DNA from: Helicobacter pametensis ATCC 51478
GTDB taxonomy: Bacteria; Campylobacterota; Campylobacteria; Campylobacterales; Helicobacteraceae
DNA: 64,000 bases
Assembly: GCF_000518225.1 (NCBI RefSeq)
Contig: NZ_KI912401.1
Coordinates: 62,001 to 126,000, forward strand
Reading direction: 5' to 3'
Under the pieces are notes generated by a model. It was given only the letters and a program-made list of their open reading frames with translations, ran no database searches and had not been told where the DNA came from. Position 1 is the first letter of the stretch. Each line of letters opens with the position of its first letter. A program made the translations under genes and the position numbers. Positions 10,737 to 20,021 of this stretch are shown here, in pieces.

Positions 10737-11368
10737 GGGTAGAGAATCTCTGCTTTTCTTATGAAAAGCGATCGGGATTTGGTTTATCAAAGATCTCTAC
10801 TCCTATTTTGGATCACTTAAGTTTTTCATTGCAGAGTGGAGAAAATATGATGATCTATGGATCAAGTGGGAGTGGGAAAAGCACACTAGGGAAGATTTTG
10901 GCTGGATTGATTAGTGCTCAGGCAGGTGAGATTTGGTTGGATGATGAGAGGATTGTCGGACTTTCACCTCTAAAGATTCAATATATCTTTCAAGATCAAA
11001 AAACAGCACTTAATCCTCACAAAAATGTCAGACAATTGATTTTGAGTGTTGCTTGGGCTTTGGAAGAGAAAGTTGATTTGCTCCAACTTCTTGATCTTTA
11101 TGGTTTGGATGAGAAGATTTTGGATCTTAGGGTTTCAGCCTTGAGCAGTGGAGAAGCTCAGCGCATAGGAATCTTAAGAGCTTTGATAGCTAAGCCAAAG
11201 ATTTTGATTTGTGATGAGGTATTTGCATCCCTAGATCTTGGAGTATTGGAAAAGATCCTCTCAATCCTCAGAAGCTATCAAAAGGAGCATTCTGCAAGCT
11301 TTATTTTTATCTCTCATATAAAAGAAGCATTGGGGGGGATGTATCAAAAAATTTTACGATTAGATTAG
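10730..11368 (+). CDS. nikV: ABC transporter ATPase, NikV/DppF-like
   Basis: This is the second ATPase subunit, 212 residues, at the low end for the family. Walker A is GSSGSGKST, the signature is the variant LSSGEAQRIG, and Walker B is ILICDEVFASLD. The H-loop is FISHIKEAL. The GTG at 10730 follows a GGAGG-type site (TTTGGAGGAGC). The stop codon overlaps the stop of the opposing cytochrome gene by four bases, so no intergenic terminator is possible here. Confidence 0.83.
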   Translation: MLRVENLCFSYEKRSGFGLSKISTPILDHLSFSLQSGENMMIYGSSGSGKSTLGKILAGLISAQAGEIWLDDERIVGLSPLKIQYIFQDQKTALNPHKNVRQLILSVAWALEEKVDLLQLLDLYGLDEKILDLRVSALSSGEAQRIGILRALIAKPKILICDEVFASLDLGVLEKILSILRSYQKEHSASFIFISHIKEALGGMYQKILRLD

Positions 11369-11727
11369 CGCAATAGAGGATTTTCCAAAAAAAATGGTGT
11401 TGGATTGGGTTTGAGTTGGAGAGGGGCGCTAAAATCAAGTGGATTGAGAGATGTGTGGCAGTTGATGCATTGTTGGATCACTTTATGTGCCTCTGAAAGC
11501 TCTGGCTTGAGAAGTTTTTGAGCATCATGACAGGCAAAACAGTCTTGCCCACATGCACCCATATCAATTTGAGACATTTTCTCTTCTGTGTGACAGTTTT
11601 TGCACTCTTGCATGGGCTGATGTCTAAAATCATGTTTGTAATCAAGGGTTGTATGACAGCTTGCACAATCTCCTTGACAAGCCCAAACTGCAATAATCAA
11701 AAGACAAAAAATCCCAAAAAAGCGCAT
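11365..11727 (-). CDS. Small periplasmic tetraheme cytochrome c
   Basis: The protein has 120 residues, a signal peptide (MRFFGIFCLLIIAVWA) and four CXXCH haem-attachment motifs at about residues 21-25 (CASCH), 42-46 (CKNCH), 63-67 (CFACH) and 87-91 (CINCH). Several additional histidines could be distal ligands. It is probably a periplasmic electron carrier, but the partner is unknown. I chose the ATG at 11727 because it overlaps the preceding barrel gene's stop as TGATG. A TTG and a GTG just upstream are less likely. The gene is last in a three-gene overlapping operon behind magIII. Confidence 0.82.
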   Translation of the reverse strand: MRFFGIFCLLIIAVWACQGDCASCHTTLDYKHDFRHQPMQECKNCHTEEKMSQIDMGACGQDCFACHDAQKLLKPELSEAHKVIQQCINCHTSLNPLDFSAPLQLKPNPTPFFLENPLLR

Positions 11728-12338
11728 CACCAATCCAAGCTAAAATCATAAAAGCTAAAACCAAGCATAATGGTTGAAGTGTGAATCTTATCCAGCCTTA
11801 GCTTATAGGCATATTGATAGCCATAGTTGTAGGATAGATTGATTCCATAGCCTTTGGCTACATCAAAAAATAATCCAAAAGCAGCATCTAGACCATAGGT
11901 ATTGAATTGATAACCCTGATATTCAAATGGAAAGTGTTTGAGACTCATTCCCAGCTTAATAAATGGGATCACGCGTCCTTCCCAGAGCCTACCTCCGACT
12001 TTAACTCCTGTAGAGAGTGCATATAGAGCATTGCTTTTGCCTCCTCCAGCTGCACCATCCAGATAGAATCCTATGAGAGTTGTATGATCTTCCCCAAGAA
12101 GCCATCCCATATCAAGAGTGAAAGCAAGGCTATTGAGAGAACGGGTATCAAAAAGTGGATATCGCCAAAAATTGGCATAAGTGAGATGAACACCAAAGGA
12201 AGCATAATATGGAGAGGAGACAATCGCTGGATGAAATCGATTTATTTCTTTTGGAGTTTGCTCTTCTATCTTTTCGGATTTATTTTCTGAGGCAAAAGCA
12301 ATCAAGCAACACAGCATACATCCATAAAAAATTCTCAA
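11727..12338 (-). CDS. Predicted outer-membrane beta-barrel protein
   Basis: I do not recognise a named family. The 203-residue protein has a signal peptide (about residues 1-16) and a short linker rich in K and E. About eight alternating amphipathic strands follow, with many aromatic and glycine residues. It ends in FSFYDFSLDW, a terminal aromatic compatible with a BAM recognition signal. An eight-stranded barrel would fit the length. It overlaps magIII upstream by four bases (ATGA) and the cytochrome gene downstream. Confidence 0.7.
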   Translation of the reverse strand: MRIFYGCMLCCLIAFASENKSEKIEEQTPKEINRFHPAIVSSPYYASFGVHLTYANFWRYPLFDTRSLNSLAFTLDMGWLLGEDHTTLIGFYLDGAAGGGKSNALYALSTGVKVGGRLWEGRVIPFIKLGMSLKHFPFEYQGYQFNTYGLDAAFGLFFDVAKGYGINLSYNYGYQYAYKLRLDKIHTSTIMLGFSFYDFSLDW

Positions 12339-12988
12339 GCCTTAAATCCTTTTTTGGCAAATTCAACTATTTTTCCATGAAATCTTGCATAGATCTGAGC
12401 AAGGGAGATATTCCAAGAATAGAGTGATTGGATTTTATCCAAAGATTCTATAACGCCTCGCGTGATCCATTCTTGAATCTCATCATATTCTTGTATTTCA
12501 TATCCATAAAGGCAGAGGAGCTTATAGGTGTATTGATCAACTACCATGACGCTTTGAAGGCATGCATAGTTTAAAATCGCATCTCTTGTCTCACGACCGA
12601 TCCCTTTTTGATCTAAAAGCCATTGGGAATCAGCGTTGTTTTGAAACATTGCATAAGAATCATAGGTGTGAAGTATATTTTGAGCCAGAAGGATGAGGCG
12701 TTTGGCTTTTTGGTTGGCAAATCCACTAGGATATATGAGTGATGCAAGGAATTCTGGGGTGCATTGAGCAAGATTTTGTAGATTTTTCTCATTTTGATGT
12801 GGGGTAAAGATCTTGGAGTTTTGGAGATTTTGAAGTGATTTTTGGACATTTTCCCATCGTGTATTTTGTGTGAGAATGGCGCTAATCACCACTTCAAAAT
12901 CACCATGATTTGGCCACCACCAAGATGGAGAATGATCCAAAAGGTGCAATGAATGAAGATAAGAAAAAAGCTGATAAGAATCTCTCAT
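12335..12988 (-). CDS. magIII: 3-methyladenine DNA glycosylase III
   Basis: This base-excision repair enzyme removes 3-methyladenine. The 217-residue protein closely follows H. pylori MagIII in pattern: the PSWWWPNHGDFE stretch near residue 21, ILTQNTRWENV, the helix-hairpin-helix LLDQKGIGRETRDAIL, and the catalytic aspartate in VMVVDQYTY. The C-terminus LAQIYARFHGKIVEF carries the lysine that is carbamylated in the H. pylori enzyme. There is no C-terminal four-cysteine iron-sulphur loop, unlike classical endonuclease III, which supports MagIII over Nth. It heads an overlapping operon with the barrel and cytochrome genes, with which it has no obvious functional link. Confidence 0.88.
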   Translation of the reverse strand: MRDSYQLFSYLHSLHLLDHSPSWWWPNHGDFEVVISAILTQNTRWENVQKSLQNLQNSKIFTPHQNEKNLQNLAQCTPEFLASLIYPSGFANQKAKRLILLAQNILHTYDSYAMFQNNADSQWLLDQKGIGRETRDAILNYACLQSVMVVDQYTYKLLCLYGYEIQEYDEIQEWITRGVIESLDKIQSLYSWNISLAQIYARFHGKIVEFAKKGFKA

Positions 12989-13038
12989 AGTGGTTTATCC
13001 CCCCACCCTCTAAAAGAGAGAAGGGAAGTCTGATCTTT

Positions 13039-14568
13039 TTAGCTAAGCAATCTTAGGATATTTTGTTGCAAAGCATTGGCTTGTGATAATGCATAGCTAC
13101 CAGATTGGGCAAGAATGCTGTATTTGTTAAAGTCTGATGACTCAGCAGCAAAATCAACATCTCTAATCTGAGATTCAGCAGCTTTGACATTGACTTGAGT
13201 AACAGCGATATTATCCATTGTGCTAGTCATTTGATTTTGCACCGAACCCATATCGGCTCTAACTTTATCAAGTGTTTTTTGAGCAGATTCTGCAATATTC
13301 ATAACAACCATCGCACCAATAAGAGTTGTCACACCTGCACCAAGTCCTGTTGCACCACTTGCAACCACTGCATTGTAATTACCACCAGCAGCAGATCGAA
13401 CATTTGCACCAAATTCACCCATAACATCTCTGAGATTTACTGTAGATTCTGCAACTTGCCCTACACCAAATCCGATAGCAGCAAAGTTTGAACCTCCAGA
13501 AATCCCAGGAGCTGAAACAACTTGAATGTCTCGTGCATCAAGTCTTGTCAAAGACAATCTTCCATAGTTGCTTGATCCAGCACCAAGTGTTTGACCACCA
13601 TTGAGTGAAGTGACAGCAGCATTTGGATCTTCAGAAGCTTTGATATAGATTCCGCGACCATCAATACTGCGGAGGTTTAATCGTCCAAGACTATCGACAA
13701 AAGCCTCAACTCCAGTATCAGAACTTACTGCATTGATTGCCGCAGCCAATCTTCCATCAGCATCATTATCTTGGATTCCTATAATGTCTCCAAATACAAC
13801 TCCATTGATTGAAAGTCCCTTGATGTCTCCTGCTTTGATTGCTTTGTCTGAAGTAGATTGAACATTGGCTTGAGCTTTGATTCCAGTTTTATCAGAATTC
13901 TTATTGATTGTTTCTGCTAGTGCTCCAAGACCTGTTCCAGCGGAGTGAGAGACAATAACACTCTGAAGTGTAATATCGTTTGCTCCATCAGCTTGTTTGA
14001 AGGTCAGAGATACAACACCTGATCCAGAAACATTGGCTCCAGTTTCAACGCGTACTTGTCCAATTTTGTCTGATGTTGTAGCACCAATGGATGCACGGAT
14101 TGTTTGATTGGAATATGCGCCAACTTGGAATTCTTTGTTTGTAAAGGATCCTGAAAGCAATGAGACTCCATTATAAGTCGTTGTATTTCCAATATTGTCA
14201 AGTCCCTGAATCAGTCTTGCAATATCATTTTGGATTGCTCGTCTTGACTGCGTTGATTGACCATCTTGGGCGGCTTGAGTTGCTTTGACCTTGATGGTTT
14301 CTAGGATTTTGATTTGCTCATCCATTGCCTTATCTGCAATTTGAATGATTCCAATACCATCATTTGCATTTCGGATTGCTTGACCTAAGCTTGCGGCTTG
14401 TGATCTTAGACTGTCAGCGATAACCATACCCGATGCATCATCGGCTGCCTTATTGATTCTGAGACCAGAACTCAACTTTTCTAGTGAGTTTTTAAGCTTA
14501 CTTTGTGTAAAAACAGATTGAACATGTGCATTCATAGCACCAATGTTTGTATTGACTTGAAAAGCCAT
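13039..14568 (-). CDS. flaA: Flagellin A
   Basis: This is the major flagellar filament subunit, exported through the flagellar type III system. The 509-residue protein has the conserved N-terminal D0/D1 region ([16 protein letters not shown] to about residue 170) and C-terminal region (about 420-509, ending [13 protein letters not shown]). The central D2/D3 part is variable and rich in serine and threonine. Length matches H. pylori FlaA (about 510). Serines and threonines in the central part are probable pseudaminic-acid glycosylation sites, consistent with pseC at 22542. A sigma-28 promoter lies at 14623-14646, and AAGGAG precedes the ATG. Confidence 0.95.
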   Translation of the reverse strand: MAFQVNTNIGAMNAHVQSVFTQSKLKNSLEKLSSGLRINKAADDASGMVIADSLRSQAASLGQAIRNANDGIGIIQIADKAMDEQIKILETIKVKATQAAQDGQSTQSRRAIQNDIARLIQGLDNIGNTTTYNGVSLLSGSFTNKEFQVGAYSNQTIRASIGATTSDKIGQVRVETGANVSGSGVVSLTFKQADGANDITLQSVIVSHSAGTGLGALAETINKNSDKTGIKAQANVQSTSDKAIKAGDIKGLSINGVVFGDIIGIQDNDADGRLAAAINAVSSDTGVEAFVDSLGRLNLRSIDGRGIYIKASEDPNAAVTSLNGGQTLGAGSSNYGRLSLTRLDARDIQVVSAPGISGGSNFAAIGFGVGQVAESTVNLRDVMGEFGANVRSAAGGNYNAVVASGATGLGAGVTTLIGAMVVMNIAESAQKTLDKVRADMGSVQNQMTSTMDNIAVTQVNVKAAESQIRDVDFAAESSDFNKYSILAQSGSYALSQANALQQNILRLLS

Positions 14569-14622
14569 GTAAAACTCCTTTTTGTATTTTTGATCTAAAC
14601 TTCCCTGTTTAGCTTTGGAAAG

Positions 14623-14646
14623 ATCGACAGAGTCTAAAAATCTTTA
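14623..14646 (-). promoter_or_regulatory. Sigma-28 (FliA) promoter of flaA
   Basis: Read on the minus strand, TAAA (14643-14646) and CGAT (14623-14626) are separated by 16 bases. This matches the TAAA-N15/16-CGAT pattern of FliA promoters in Helicobacter. It lies 55 bases upstream of the flaA ATG. Confidence 0.8.
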
Positions 14647-14759
14647 ATTATTTTCTTGACTTATCTAAATCAATTTTTGAGAGTATTTTGCAAAGTATTT
14701 AAGAAATACTGAAGAAACAAAAAATAAAGAAAACTAAAAGATAAGAGAAGAGAGAAGAG

Positions 14760-15692
14760 CTATAGAGTTTTAAAATCTCCATAGTTCATTAGTTTCTCAT
14801 ACCGTTTAGAGAGAAAATCTTTTTGAGATTTGATTTCATTTAAAGCAGTAAGAAAATAATCTTTGATCGCTCTTGCAGCAGCTTGCTTGTTGCGATGAGC
14901 ACCATTGAGTGGCTCTTCTACAATATCATCAATGAGATTGTAGTGTTTGAGGTCTTGAGCAGTGATTTTCATAGCTTTCATGGCAGATTCGATTTTGCTT
15001 GGATCATTCCAAAGGATTGCTGAACATCCCTCGGGAGAAATCACACTGAAGACAGAATAGCTCATCATTGCCAAGCGATCGGCTACAGCGATTGCCAGTG
15101 CCCCCCCACTACCTCCTTCACCGATAATGATCGAGATTGTCGGTACTTTGAGGTTGGCAAACTCTTGTAAGTTTTTTGCAATCGCTTCACTCTGTCCTCT
15201 TTCTTCTGCACCAATCCCTGGGTAAGCACCAGCAGTATCAACAAGCATTAGTATAGGAATATCAAATTTTTCAGCAAGCTTTGCTGCACGCAATGCTTTT
15301 CGATATCCCTCAGGGTTTGGCATACCAAAGTTTCGCTCAAGCTTGTTTTTTGTTCCTCGCCCCTTTTCTTCTCCAATGATCATGGTTTTTTGCCCATCGA
15401 TATATCCAAGAAAACAAACAATTGCCTTATCGTCATGAAAATGTCTATCTCCATGAATTTCATGCTTTTGATCCAAAATGAGATCAATATAATCCATCGC
15501 ATAAGGGCGATCTGGATGGCGTGCAATCTGAATCTTTTGATAATCACTCATTTGCGAATAGATTTTTTGGGTTTCTTTTTGGAGAGATTCTTCTAGAATC
15601 TCTTGGGCATGAAAATCCCCCTTAATTCTTGCAGATTCAATCTCATCTTGGATATTTTTGAGTTTTTCTTCAAAATCTAAATAAGTAGCCAT
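14760..15692 (-). CDS. accA: Acetyl-CoA carboxylase carboxyltransferase subunit alpha
   Basis: AccA pairs with AccD to transfer carboxyl from carboxybiotin to acetyl-CoA, the first committed step of fatty-acid synthesis. The 310-residue protein shows [13 protein letters not shown]-like and HGDRHFHDD motifs, [10 protein letters not shown], the crotonase-fold oxyanion region [17 protein letters not shown], and [11 protein letters not shown]. It follows fabF by one base, so it is the last gene of the acpP-fabF-accA unit. No clear terminator is seen before flaA. Confidence 0.95.
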   Translation of the reverse strand: MATYLDFEEKLKNIQDEIESARIKGDFHAQEILEESLQKETQKIYSQMSDYQKIQIARHPDRPYAMDYIDLILDQKHEIHGDRHFHDDKAIVCFLGYIDGQKTMIIGEEKGRGTKNKLERNFGMPNPEGYRKALRAAKLAEKFDIPILMLVDTAGAYPGIGAEERGQSEAIAKNLQEFANLKVPTISIIIGEGGSGGALAIAVADRLAMMSYSVFSVISPEGCSAILWNDPSKIESAMKAMKITAQDLKHYNLIDDIVEEPLNGAHRNKQAAARAIKDYFLTALNEIKSQKDFLSKRYEKLMNYGDFKTL

Positions 15693-15693
15693 A

Positions 15694-16932
15694 TTAGATC
15701 TTTTTGAAAATTACTACCCCATTGGTGCCACCAAAGCCAAATGAATTGCTCATAACAGCCTGTGGATTGATTTCTCTAGCTTGGTTGGGGATATAGTCAA
15801 GATCACACCCTTCATCTGGAGTTTCTTGATTGATAGTGGGTGGCACGATTCCCTCTTCCATAGCCATGATTGAAATCACAGCTTCAATCGCTCCAGCAGC
15901 GCCCAAACAGTGACCAATCTGTCCCTTTGTTGAGCTCACCATTGGCACATTATCCTTGCCTCCAAATACATTTTTGAGTGCAAGGGTTTCATAGAAATCA
16001 TTGTAGTATGTACTTGTTCCATGGGCGTTGATATAGTCAATTTTGATATTGGCCATTTTAAGTGCGGCTTTCATCGCACGATAGGCTCCCTCGCCGTTTG
16101 GAGCTGGAGTGGTGATGTGGTTGGCATCTCCACTTTCACCAAATCCAACGATTTCAGCATAAATTTTGGCCCCCCTTTTTTTTGCACTCTCATAATCTTC
16201 TAAGACCAATGCACCAGCCCCTTCACCCATAACAAATCCACTACGATCTTTATCGAAAGGGCGACTTGCTTTTTGTGGTTCATCATTACGATCGCACAAC
16301 GCCTTCATCGCAGCAAACCCACCAATCCCAACTGGACAGATTGAAGATTCTGATCCAATCACAAGCATATGATTTGCTCCTCCAAGCATGATTGTTTTGG
16401 TGGCTTCAGCGATTGCATGAGTGCCAGCAGCACAAGCTGTTACGCTTGAGAGATTGGGACCCTTGATCCCAAATTCGATCGATGTGAAGCCCCCAAGCAT
16501 ATTGACAAGAGCTGAGGGGATAAAAAATGGTGTAATTCTCCTAGGACCTTTTTCGTGGCAAGTGATTGAGTTAGTCTCGATATTGGCAAGCCCTCCAATT
16601 CCAGAAGCAGAACTTACGCCAAACATTTCTGAGATTTCATCTTGACATTTACCACTCTGATCGATCAATCCACTATCAAGCATCGCTTCTTTGGATGCTT
16701 TGAGAGCGATTTGGATAAAACGCGCTGCCTTTTTGACTTCTTTGGGTTCCATGACCTCCTCTGGATTAAAGCCTTCAATCTCTCCAGCAATCTGAACTGG
16801 GAAATGATCAGCATCAAATGAAGAAATTCTTCTAATCCCACAGTTTCCTTCAATAATGGATTTAAAAGAACTTTTTTTATCTAATCCCAAAGAATTAATC
16901 ATACCAAGACCAGTCACAACGACACGACGCAT
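15694..16932 (-). CDS. fabF: 3-oxoacyl-[ACP] synthase II
   Basis: KAS II condenses malonyl-ACP with acyl-ACP during fatty-acid elongation. The 412-residue protein has the catalytic Cys in [12 protein letters not shown] and two active-site histidines in [12 protein letters not shown] and [12 protein letters not shown]. It ends with the family block [15 protein letters not shown] chose the ATG at 16932 ([10 protein letters not shown]) because GAAGGAG lies six bases before it. An in-frame extension to 16962 would add ten residues across the acpP-fabF hairpin. Confidence 0.96.
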   Translation of the reverse strand: MRRVVVTGLGMINSLGLDKKSSFKSIIEGNCGIRRISSFDADHFPVQIAGEIEGFNPEEVMEPKEVKKAARFIQIALKASKEAMLDSGLIDQSGKCQDEISEMFGVSSASGIGGLANIETNSITCHEKGPRRITPFFIPSALVNMLGGFTSIEFGIKGPNLSSVTACAAGTHAIAEATKTIMLGGANHMLVIGSESSICPVGIGGFAAMKALCDRNDEPQKASRPFDKDRSGFVMGEGAGALVLEDYESAKKRGAKIYAEIVGFGESGDANHITTPAPNGEGAYRAMKAALKMANIKIDYINAHGTSTYYNDFYETLALKNVFGGKDNVPMVSSTKGQIGHCLGAAGAIEAVISIMAMEEGIVPPTINQETPDEGCDLDYIPNQAREINPQAVMSNSFGFGGTNGVVIFKKI

Positions 16933-16955
16933 TTTTTCTCCTTCAATTTTGATAT

Positions 16956-16975
16956 CCCTCACTCTAAAGTGAGGG
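16956..16975 (-). terminator. Hairpin between acpP and fabF
   Basis: CCCTCACT (16956-16963) and AGTGAGGG (16968-16975) form a perfect 8-bp stem with a 4-base loop, a few bases past the acpP stop. On the minus strand no T-run follows, so it is more likely a partial terminator or mRNA-stabilising hairpin. That would help acpP exceed fabF in expression. Confidence 0.5.
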
Positions 16976-16980
16976 AAGAA

Positions 16981-17211
16981 TTATTTTTTCTCTTCAATAT
17001 AGGCAACAACATCACCGACTGTTGCCATCTTTTCTGCTACCTCATCAGGAATCTCAATCCCCAACTTTTCTTCCAATGCCATTACAAGCTCAACAACATC
17101 CAAAGAATCAGCATTCAAATCATCTACAAATTTAGACTCAAGTTTGACCTCATCGGCACTTACACCAAGTTGCTCTACTACGATTGCTTTAACATCATCA
17201 AAAGTTGCCAT
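16981..17211 (-). CDS. acpP: Acyl carrier protein
   Basis: ACP carries the growing fatty acid on a phosphopantetheine arm. The 76-residue acidic protein has the attachment serine in [19 protein letters not shown] (about residue 38), and family-typical length and ends. AAGGAG lies before the ATG, and a TGTTAGAAT promoter box lies 58 bases upstream, so it can be transcribed independently of fabG. Confidence 0.97.
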   Translation of the reverse strand: MATFDDVKAIVVEQLGVSADEVKLESKFVDDLNADSLDVVELVMALEEKLGIEIPDEVAEKMATVGDVVAYIEEKK

Positions 17212-17268
17212 TTATATCTCCTTACTTATGGTTAAGTTTTTCAATCTCAAGTGAGAATCAAAGCCGCG

Positions 17269-17277
17269 ATTCTAACA
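17269..17277 (-). promoter_or_regulatory. acpP -10 promoter box TGTTAGAAT
   Basis: The minus-strand box TTTTTGTTAGAAT lies in the fabG-acpP gap. The same extended -10 recurs before terC, hup and the acyltransferase fusion gene in this window. No -35 is obvious, as is usual in Helicobacter sigma-70 promoters. Confidence 0.6.
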
Positions 17278-17309
17278 AAAATATTTTAAGAATAATGCGT
17301 GACTTCAAC

Positions 17310-18053
17310 CTACATATAAAGTCCGCCATTGACTTTAAGTGTTTCTCCGGTGATATAAGAAGCACTATCACTTAGCAAAAAGGCCACTGCCTCAGCGATC
17401 TCTTTGGCTTCACCCAATCGCCCAAGTGGAATATTTTGGAGGTAATAATCCTTGATTTCAGGCTTTAGATGCTCTGTCATTTCTGTTTGGATGAAACCAG
17501 GGGTGATTGAGTTGAAGCGTACATTACGCGCCGCTCCCTCATAAGCAAATGATTTGGTCATTGCAATCATTCCTCCTTTGCTTGCAGCATAATTAGTCTG
17601 ACCAGCATTTCCTCGCTCACCGATAATGGAGGCAATATTGACAATAGAACCTTTTCTTTGCTTGCTCATGACCTTTAGGGCCTCTCTGCACCCAATAAAA
17701 CAAGAGGTGAGATTGGCATCAATCACACTTGTGAAATCTTCTGTTTTCATTCTAAGGGCAAGCTTGTCATTTGTGATTCCAGCATTATTGACAAGATAAG
17801 CAAGCTCTCCATCGCTATCTACAATCGCTGAGATTGCATCACTAAAAGCTTGATCATTTGAGGCATCAAAGCAAATTGTAGCAGCTTGCCCCCCAAATGC
17901 TTGAATCTCTGCTTGAAGCGCATCAGCAAGTTCGGGTTTGGAGCGATAATTGATCCACACTTTGAGTTTGTAGCCTGCCAAAACTTTAGCTATTTCTGCT
18001 CCAATTCCTCGGCTTGAGCCTGTGATGAGTACATTTTTTCCACTAAATTTCAT
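17310..18053 (-). CDS. fabG: 3-oxoacyl-[ACP] reductase
   Basis: FabG reduces 3-ketoacyl-ACP with NADPH. The 247-residue short-chain dehydrogenase shows the cofactor loop ITGSSRGIGAE (about residue 10), LVNNAGIT, catalytic Ser in NIASIIG, and YAASK holding Tyr and Lys. It is followed by PGFIQTEMT and ends in VNGGLYM. It sits upstream of acpP-fabF-accA on the same strand. Confidence 0.95.
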   Translation of the reverse strand: MKFSGKNVLITGSSRGIGAEIAKVLAGYKLKVWINYRSKPELADALQAEIQAFGGQAATICFDASNDQAFSDAISAIVDSDGELAYLVNNAGITNDKLALRMKTEDFTSVIDANLTSCFIGCREALKVMSKQRKGSIVNIASIIGERGNAGQTNYAASKGGMIAMTKSFAYEGAARNVRFNSITPGFIQTEMTEHLKPEIKDYYLQNIPLGRLGEAKEIAEAVAFLLSDSASYITGETLKVNGGLYM

Positions 18054-18183
18054 GAAACATTCCTTGTAGAAGATGATTAAAGGTAGGATTGTAACAAGTA
18101 AAACCAGAGAAGTGATTGGCTTTGCTAAGAATAGATGATAAATTTATGTAGGTGATCAATTCAATCAAATAAAAGTCATAATC

Positions 18184-18206
18184 CTGAAAACTCTAAGAGT
18201 TTTCAG
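18184..18206 (-). terminator. rpsU terminator hairpin
   Basis: CTGAAAACTC and GAGTTTTCAG form a perfect 10-bp stem with a TAA loop, eight bases past the rpsU stop. The minus-strand tail (GGATTATGACTTTTATTTG) is only moderately T-rich. The opposite strand has a T6 run, but no upstream gene to end. Confidence 0.6.
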
Positions 18207-18213
18207 AGATTTT

Positions 18214-18426
18214 TTAGAGTCGAGACTCATAGCGTCGCAACATATAGAGACGCTTAAGCATTTTTTTCTTCGCGTTGATCTTTTGTTTTTTGCGCTTTTC
18301 TGTATTGGATTCAAAAAATCTTCTTGCTCTGCACTCAGTGACAACTAAGTTGCGGTCAGTTTGTTTTTTGAATTTTCTGTAGCCCTCATCAAAAGATTCG
18401 CTCTCGCGCATTTTAATGCCTGGCAT
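18214..18426 (-). CDS. rpsU: 30S ribosomal protein S21
   Basis: S21 is a small basic 30S protein. From the ATG at 18426 it is 70 residues, starting [20 protein letters not shown] and ending [14 protein letters not shown], the same length and ends as H. pylori S21. A longer frame to 18444 would add six residues not seen in the family. GGTGGTGA serves as ribosome-binding site. Confidence 0.95.
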   Translation of the reverse strand: MPGIKMRESESFDEGYRKFKKQTDRNLVVTECRARRFFESNTEKRKKQKINAKKKMLKRLYMLRRYESRL

Positions 18427-18599
18427 AAAATCACCACCAATCATAATGAAATCTTCTCTTATCGTCTTTCTTGATTTGATCTGACCTTATGAGATAAACT
18501 CAAATTTGCTCAGATTTAATAAAAGTAAGAACAATAATAGAGAGGTGAGATTTTACATGGATTTTTGATTGTTTTGGCTTGAAAATTTCGTTTAGCTGC

Positions 18600-18605
18600 T
18601 ATAAT
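18600..18605 (+). promoter_or_regulatory. Promoter of tRNA-Arg(GCG)
   Basis: A perfect TATAAT with an upstream TGC (TGCTATAAT) lies 20 bases before the tRNA. A TTGAAA at 18579-18584 gives a short 15-base spacer and may serve as a weak -35. Confidence 0.65.
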
Positions 18606-18624
18606 TCCGATTTTTAATCCATAA

Positions 18625-18701
18625 GTGTCCATAGCTCAGCTGAATAGAGCAACAGGTTGCGGTCCTGTAGGCCGGGGGTTTGAATCCCTCTGGGCACACC
18701 A
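18625..18701 (+). tRNA. tRNA-Arg, anticodon GCG, CCA encoded
   Basis: The acceptor stem GTGTCCA/TGGGCAC pairs over seven positions with one G-T. The anticodon stem ACAGG/CCTGT encloses loop TTGCGGT, giving anticodon G59-C60-G61 (positions 18659-18661). The T arm contains GGTTTGAATCC, and the 3' end ACCA is genomic. The first anticodon base is G, so it reads CGC and CGU without inosine. Confidence 0.93.
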
Positions 18702-18800
18702 TTTATGCTTCTACTCTATTTTTTCCATTATTATCTTGCGTTGTTTGTCTTGTGTTTTTCAATGATGTTTTTGTGTGTTTTTGTAGTTTGTGCATTTTGA

Positions 18801-18806
18801 TAGAAT
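18801..18806 (+). promoter_or_regulatory. -10 box of the PAP2 gene
   Basis: TTTTGATAGAATCC contains TAGAAT 34 bases upstream of the ATG at 18840. It resembles the TAGAAT boxes elsewhere in the window. Confidence 0.5.
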
Positions 18807-18839
18807 CCAAACTTTTGAATTTACTCAAAGGATAAACAA

Positions 18840-19436
18840 ATGATGAGGAGATTTCAGATCTTTTGTTTGATTGCTGTACTTGCATCTGGACTTCAGGCTT
18901 CAAACAAGAGTGTTCAAGTAGTAGAGGGGATAGGCGATATGTTGCAATTTTTGCCAGCAATTGCTGCTATTTATGCCCTTCATATTAAGGATTATGAAGG
19001 GCTTAAAGAGCTTGCTATCGGGGTGGGATCCACGCTTGGAACTGTGATTATCTCCAAACAGGCATTGCATGCAATTAGTAAAAAAGATCCAAATCTTGTG
19101 AGATTTGCAGAACGCCCCAATCATTCCAATTTTGAAGGATTTCCATCTGGACATACTGCTTCTGCTTTTAGTGCCGTGGGATTTCTCCAGAAGCGCTATG
19201 GTTGGAAATTTGGACTTCCTACAGCGATTTTGGCCACTTTTGTGGGATATTCTAGAATCTATGCTAGAAAGCACACTCCATTTCAAGTTGTTGCAGGAGC
19301 GATGCTTGGATTTGGAGTGAGCTATCTTGTCGCTTCAAAATATATCGATCCCACCAAGCACAATCTATCTATGGATACACAAACAGACATCAGAGGAAGG
19401 AGTCAATACTCCATTAGATATTCTCACTTTTTTTGA
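18840..19436 (+). CDS. PAP2-family phosphatase with altered catalytic triad position
   Basis: This is a membrane or periplasmic acid phosphatase of the PAP2 superfamily, which includes lipid A and undecaprenyl-diphosphate phosphatases. The 198-residue protein has a signal peptide (to about residue 20) and hydrophobic helices. It has the three PAP2 motifs: K-x6-RP-like around RFAERPN, PSGHTAS, and SR-x5-H in SRIYARKH. The last motif normally continues x3-D, but here it is TPF-Q, so the Asp of the charge relay is Gln. Substrate is unknown; a lipid phosphatase acting on the envelope is plausible. AAAGGA precedes the start. Confidence 0.75.
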   Translation: MMRRFQIFCLIAVLASGLQASNKSVQVVEGIGDMLQFLPAIAAIYALHIKDYEGLKELAIGVGSTLGTVIISKQALHAISKKDPNLVRFAERPNHSNFEGFPSGHTASAFSAVGFLQKRYGWKFGLPTAILATFVGYSRIYARKHTPFQVVAGAMLGFGVSYLVASKYIDPTKHNLSMDTQTDIRGRSQYSIRYSHFF

Positions 19437-19460
19437 TTCTTAATTCAAGTAAGAGAGAAG

Positions 19461-20021
19461 CTATTTGAGGATTTTTGGGAGAGTGATGCCTCTTTGTCCT
19501 TGATATTTTCCTGCCTTATCCTTGTAGCTTGTCTCACACATTTCATCTCCTTGTAGAAATAAAACTTGAGCGATTCCCTCATTTGCATAGATTTTTGCAG
19601 GCAGGGGAGTAGTATTGCTGATCTCAATTGTGATATGTCCTTCAAATTCTGGCTCAAAGGGTGTGACATTGACAATAATCCCACAACGCGCATAGGTGCT
19701 TTTACCTAGACAAATGGCCAATACATCTCTTGGCATCTTGAAATATTCAATCGTCGTGGCAAGTGCAAAAGAATTGGGTGGAACGATACAGATTTCACCT
19801 TTGTATTCCACGACATTGGCACAATCAAAATTTTTAGGATCAACAACTGTGCTATTGACATTTGTAAAAATCTTAAACTCATCACTGACACGAATATCAT
19901 ACCCATAGCTACTAAGACCATAGCTCACCACGCCTCTTCCAATTTGTTTTTCACAAAATGGCGAAATCATTGCATGCTCTAAACTCATTTTGCGAATCCA
20001 TTGATCTGATTTGAGTCCCAT
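19461..20021 (-). CDS. dcd: dCTP deaminase
   Basis: Dcd converts dCTP to dUTP, the main route to dTTP in many bacteria. The 186-residue protein shows [33 protein letters not shown], the catalytic glutamate region [15 protein letters not shown] and the C-terminal nucleotide-closing segment [11 protein letters not shown]. In H. pylori dcd also neighbours accB and accC, and here it is divergent from accB. Confidence 0.95.
   Translation of the reverse strand: MGLKSDQWIRKMSLEHAMISPFCEKQIGRGVVSYGLSSYGYDIRVSDEFKIFTNVNSTVVDPKNFDCANVVEYKGEICIVPPNSFALATTIEYFKMPRDVLAICLGKSTYARCGIIVNVTPFEPEFEGHITIEISNTTPLPAKIYANEGIAQVLFLQGDEMCETSYKDKAGKYQGQRGITLPKILK

Noticed and set aside
13001-13024. flaA terminator in the CCCTCTAAAAGAGAG region
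   Set aside because: The possible stems are short and bulged and lack a T-run on the minus strand, so I did not list it.
18625-18701. tRNA-Arg genes as integration sites of a genomic island
   Set aside because: No integrase gene and no repeated tRNA 3' fragment were found near either tRNA, and both are embedded in core genes far from the accessory region.
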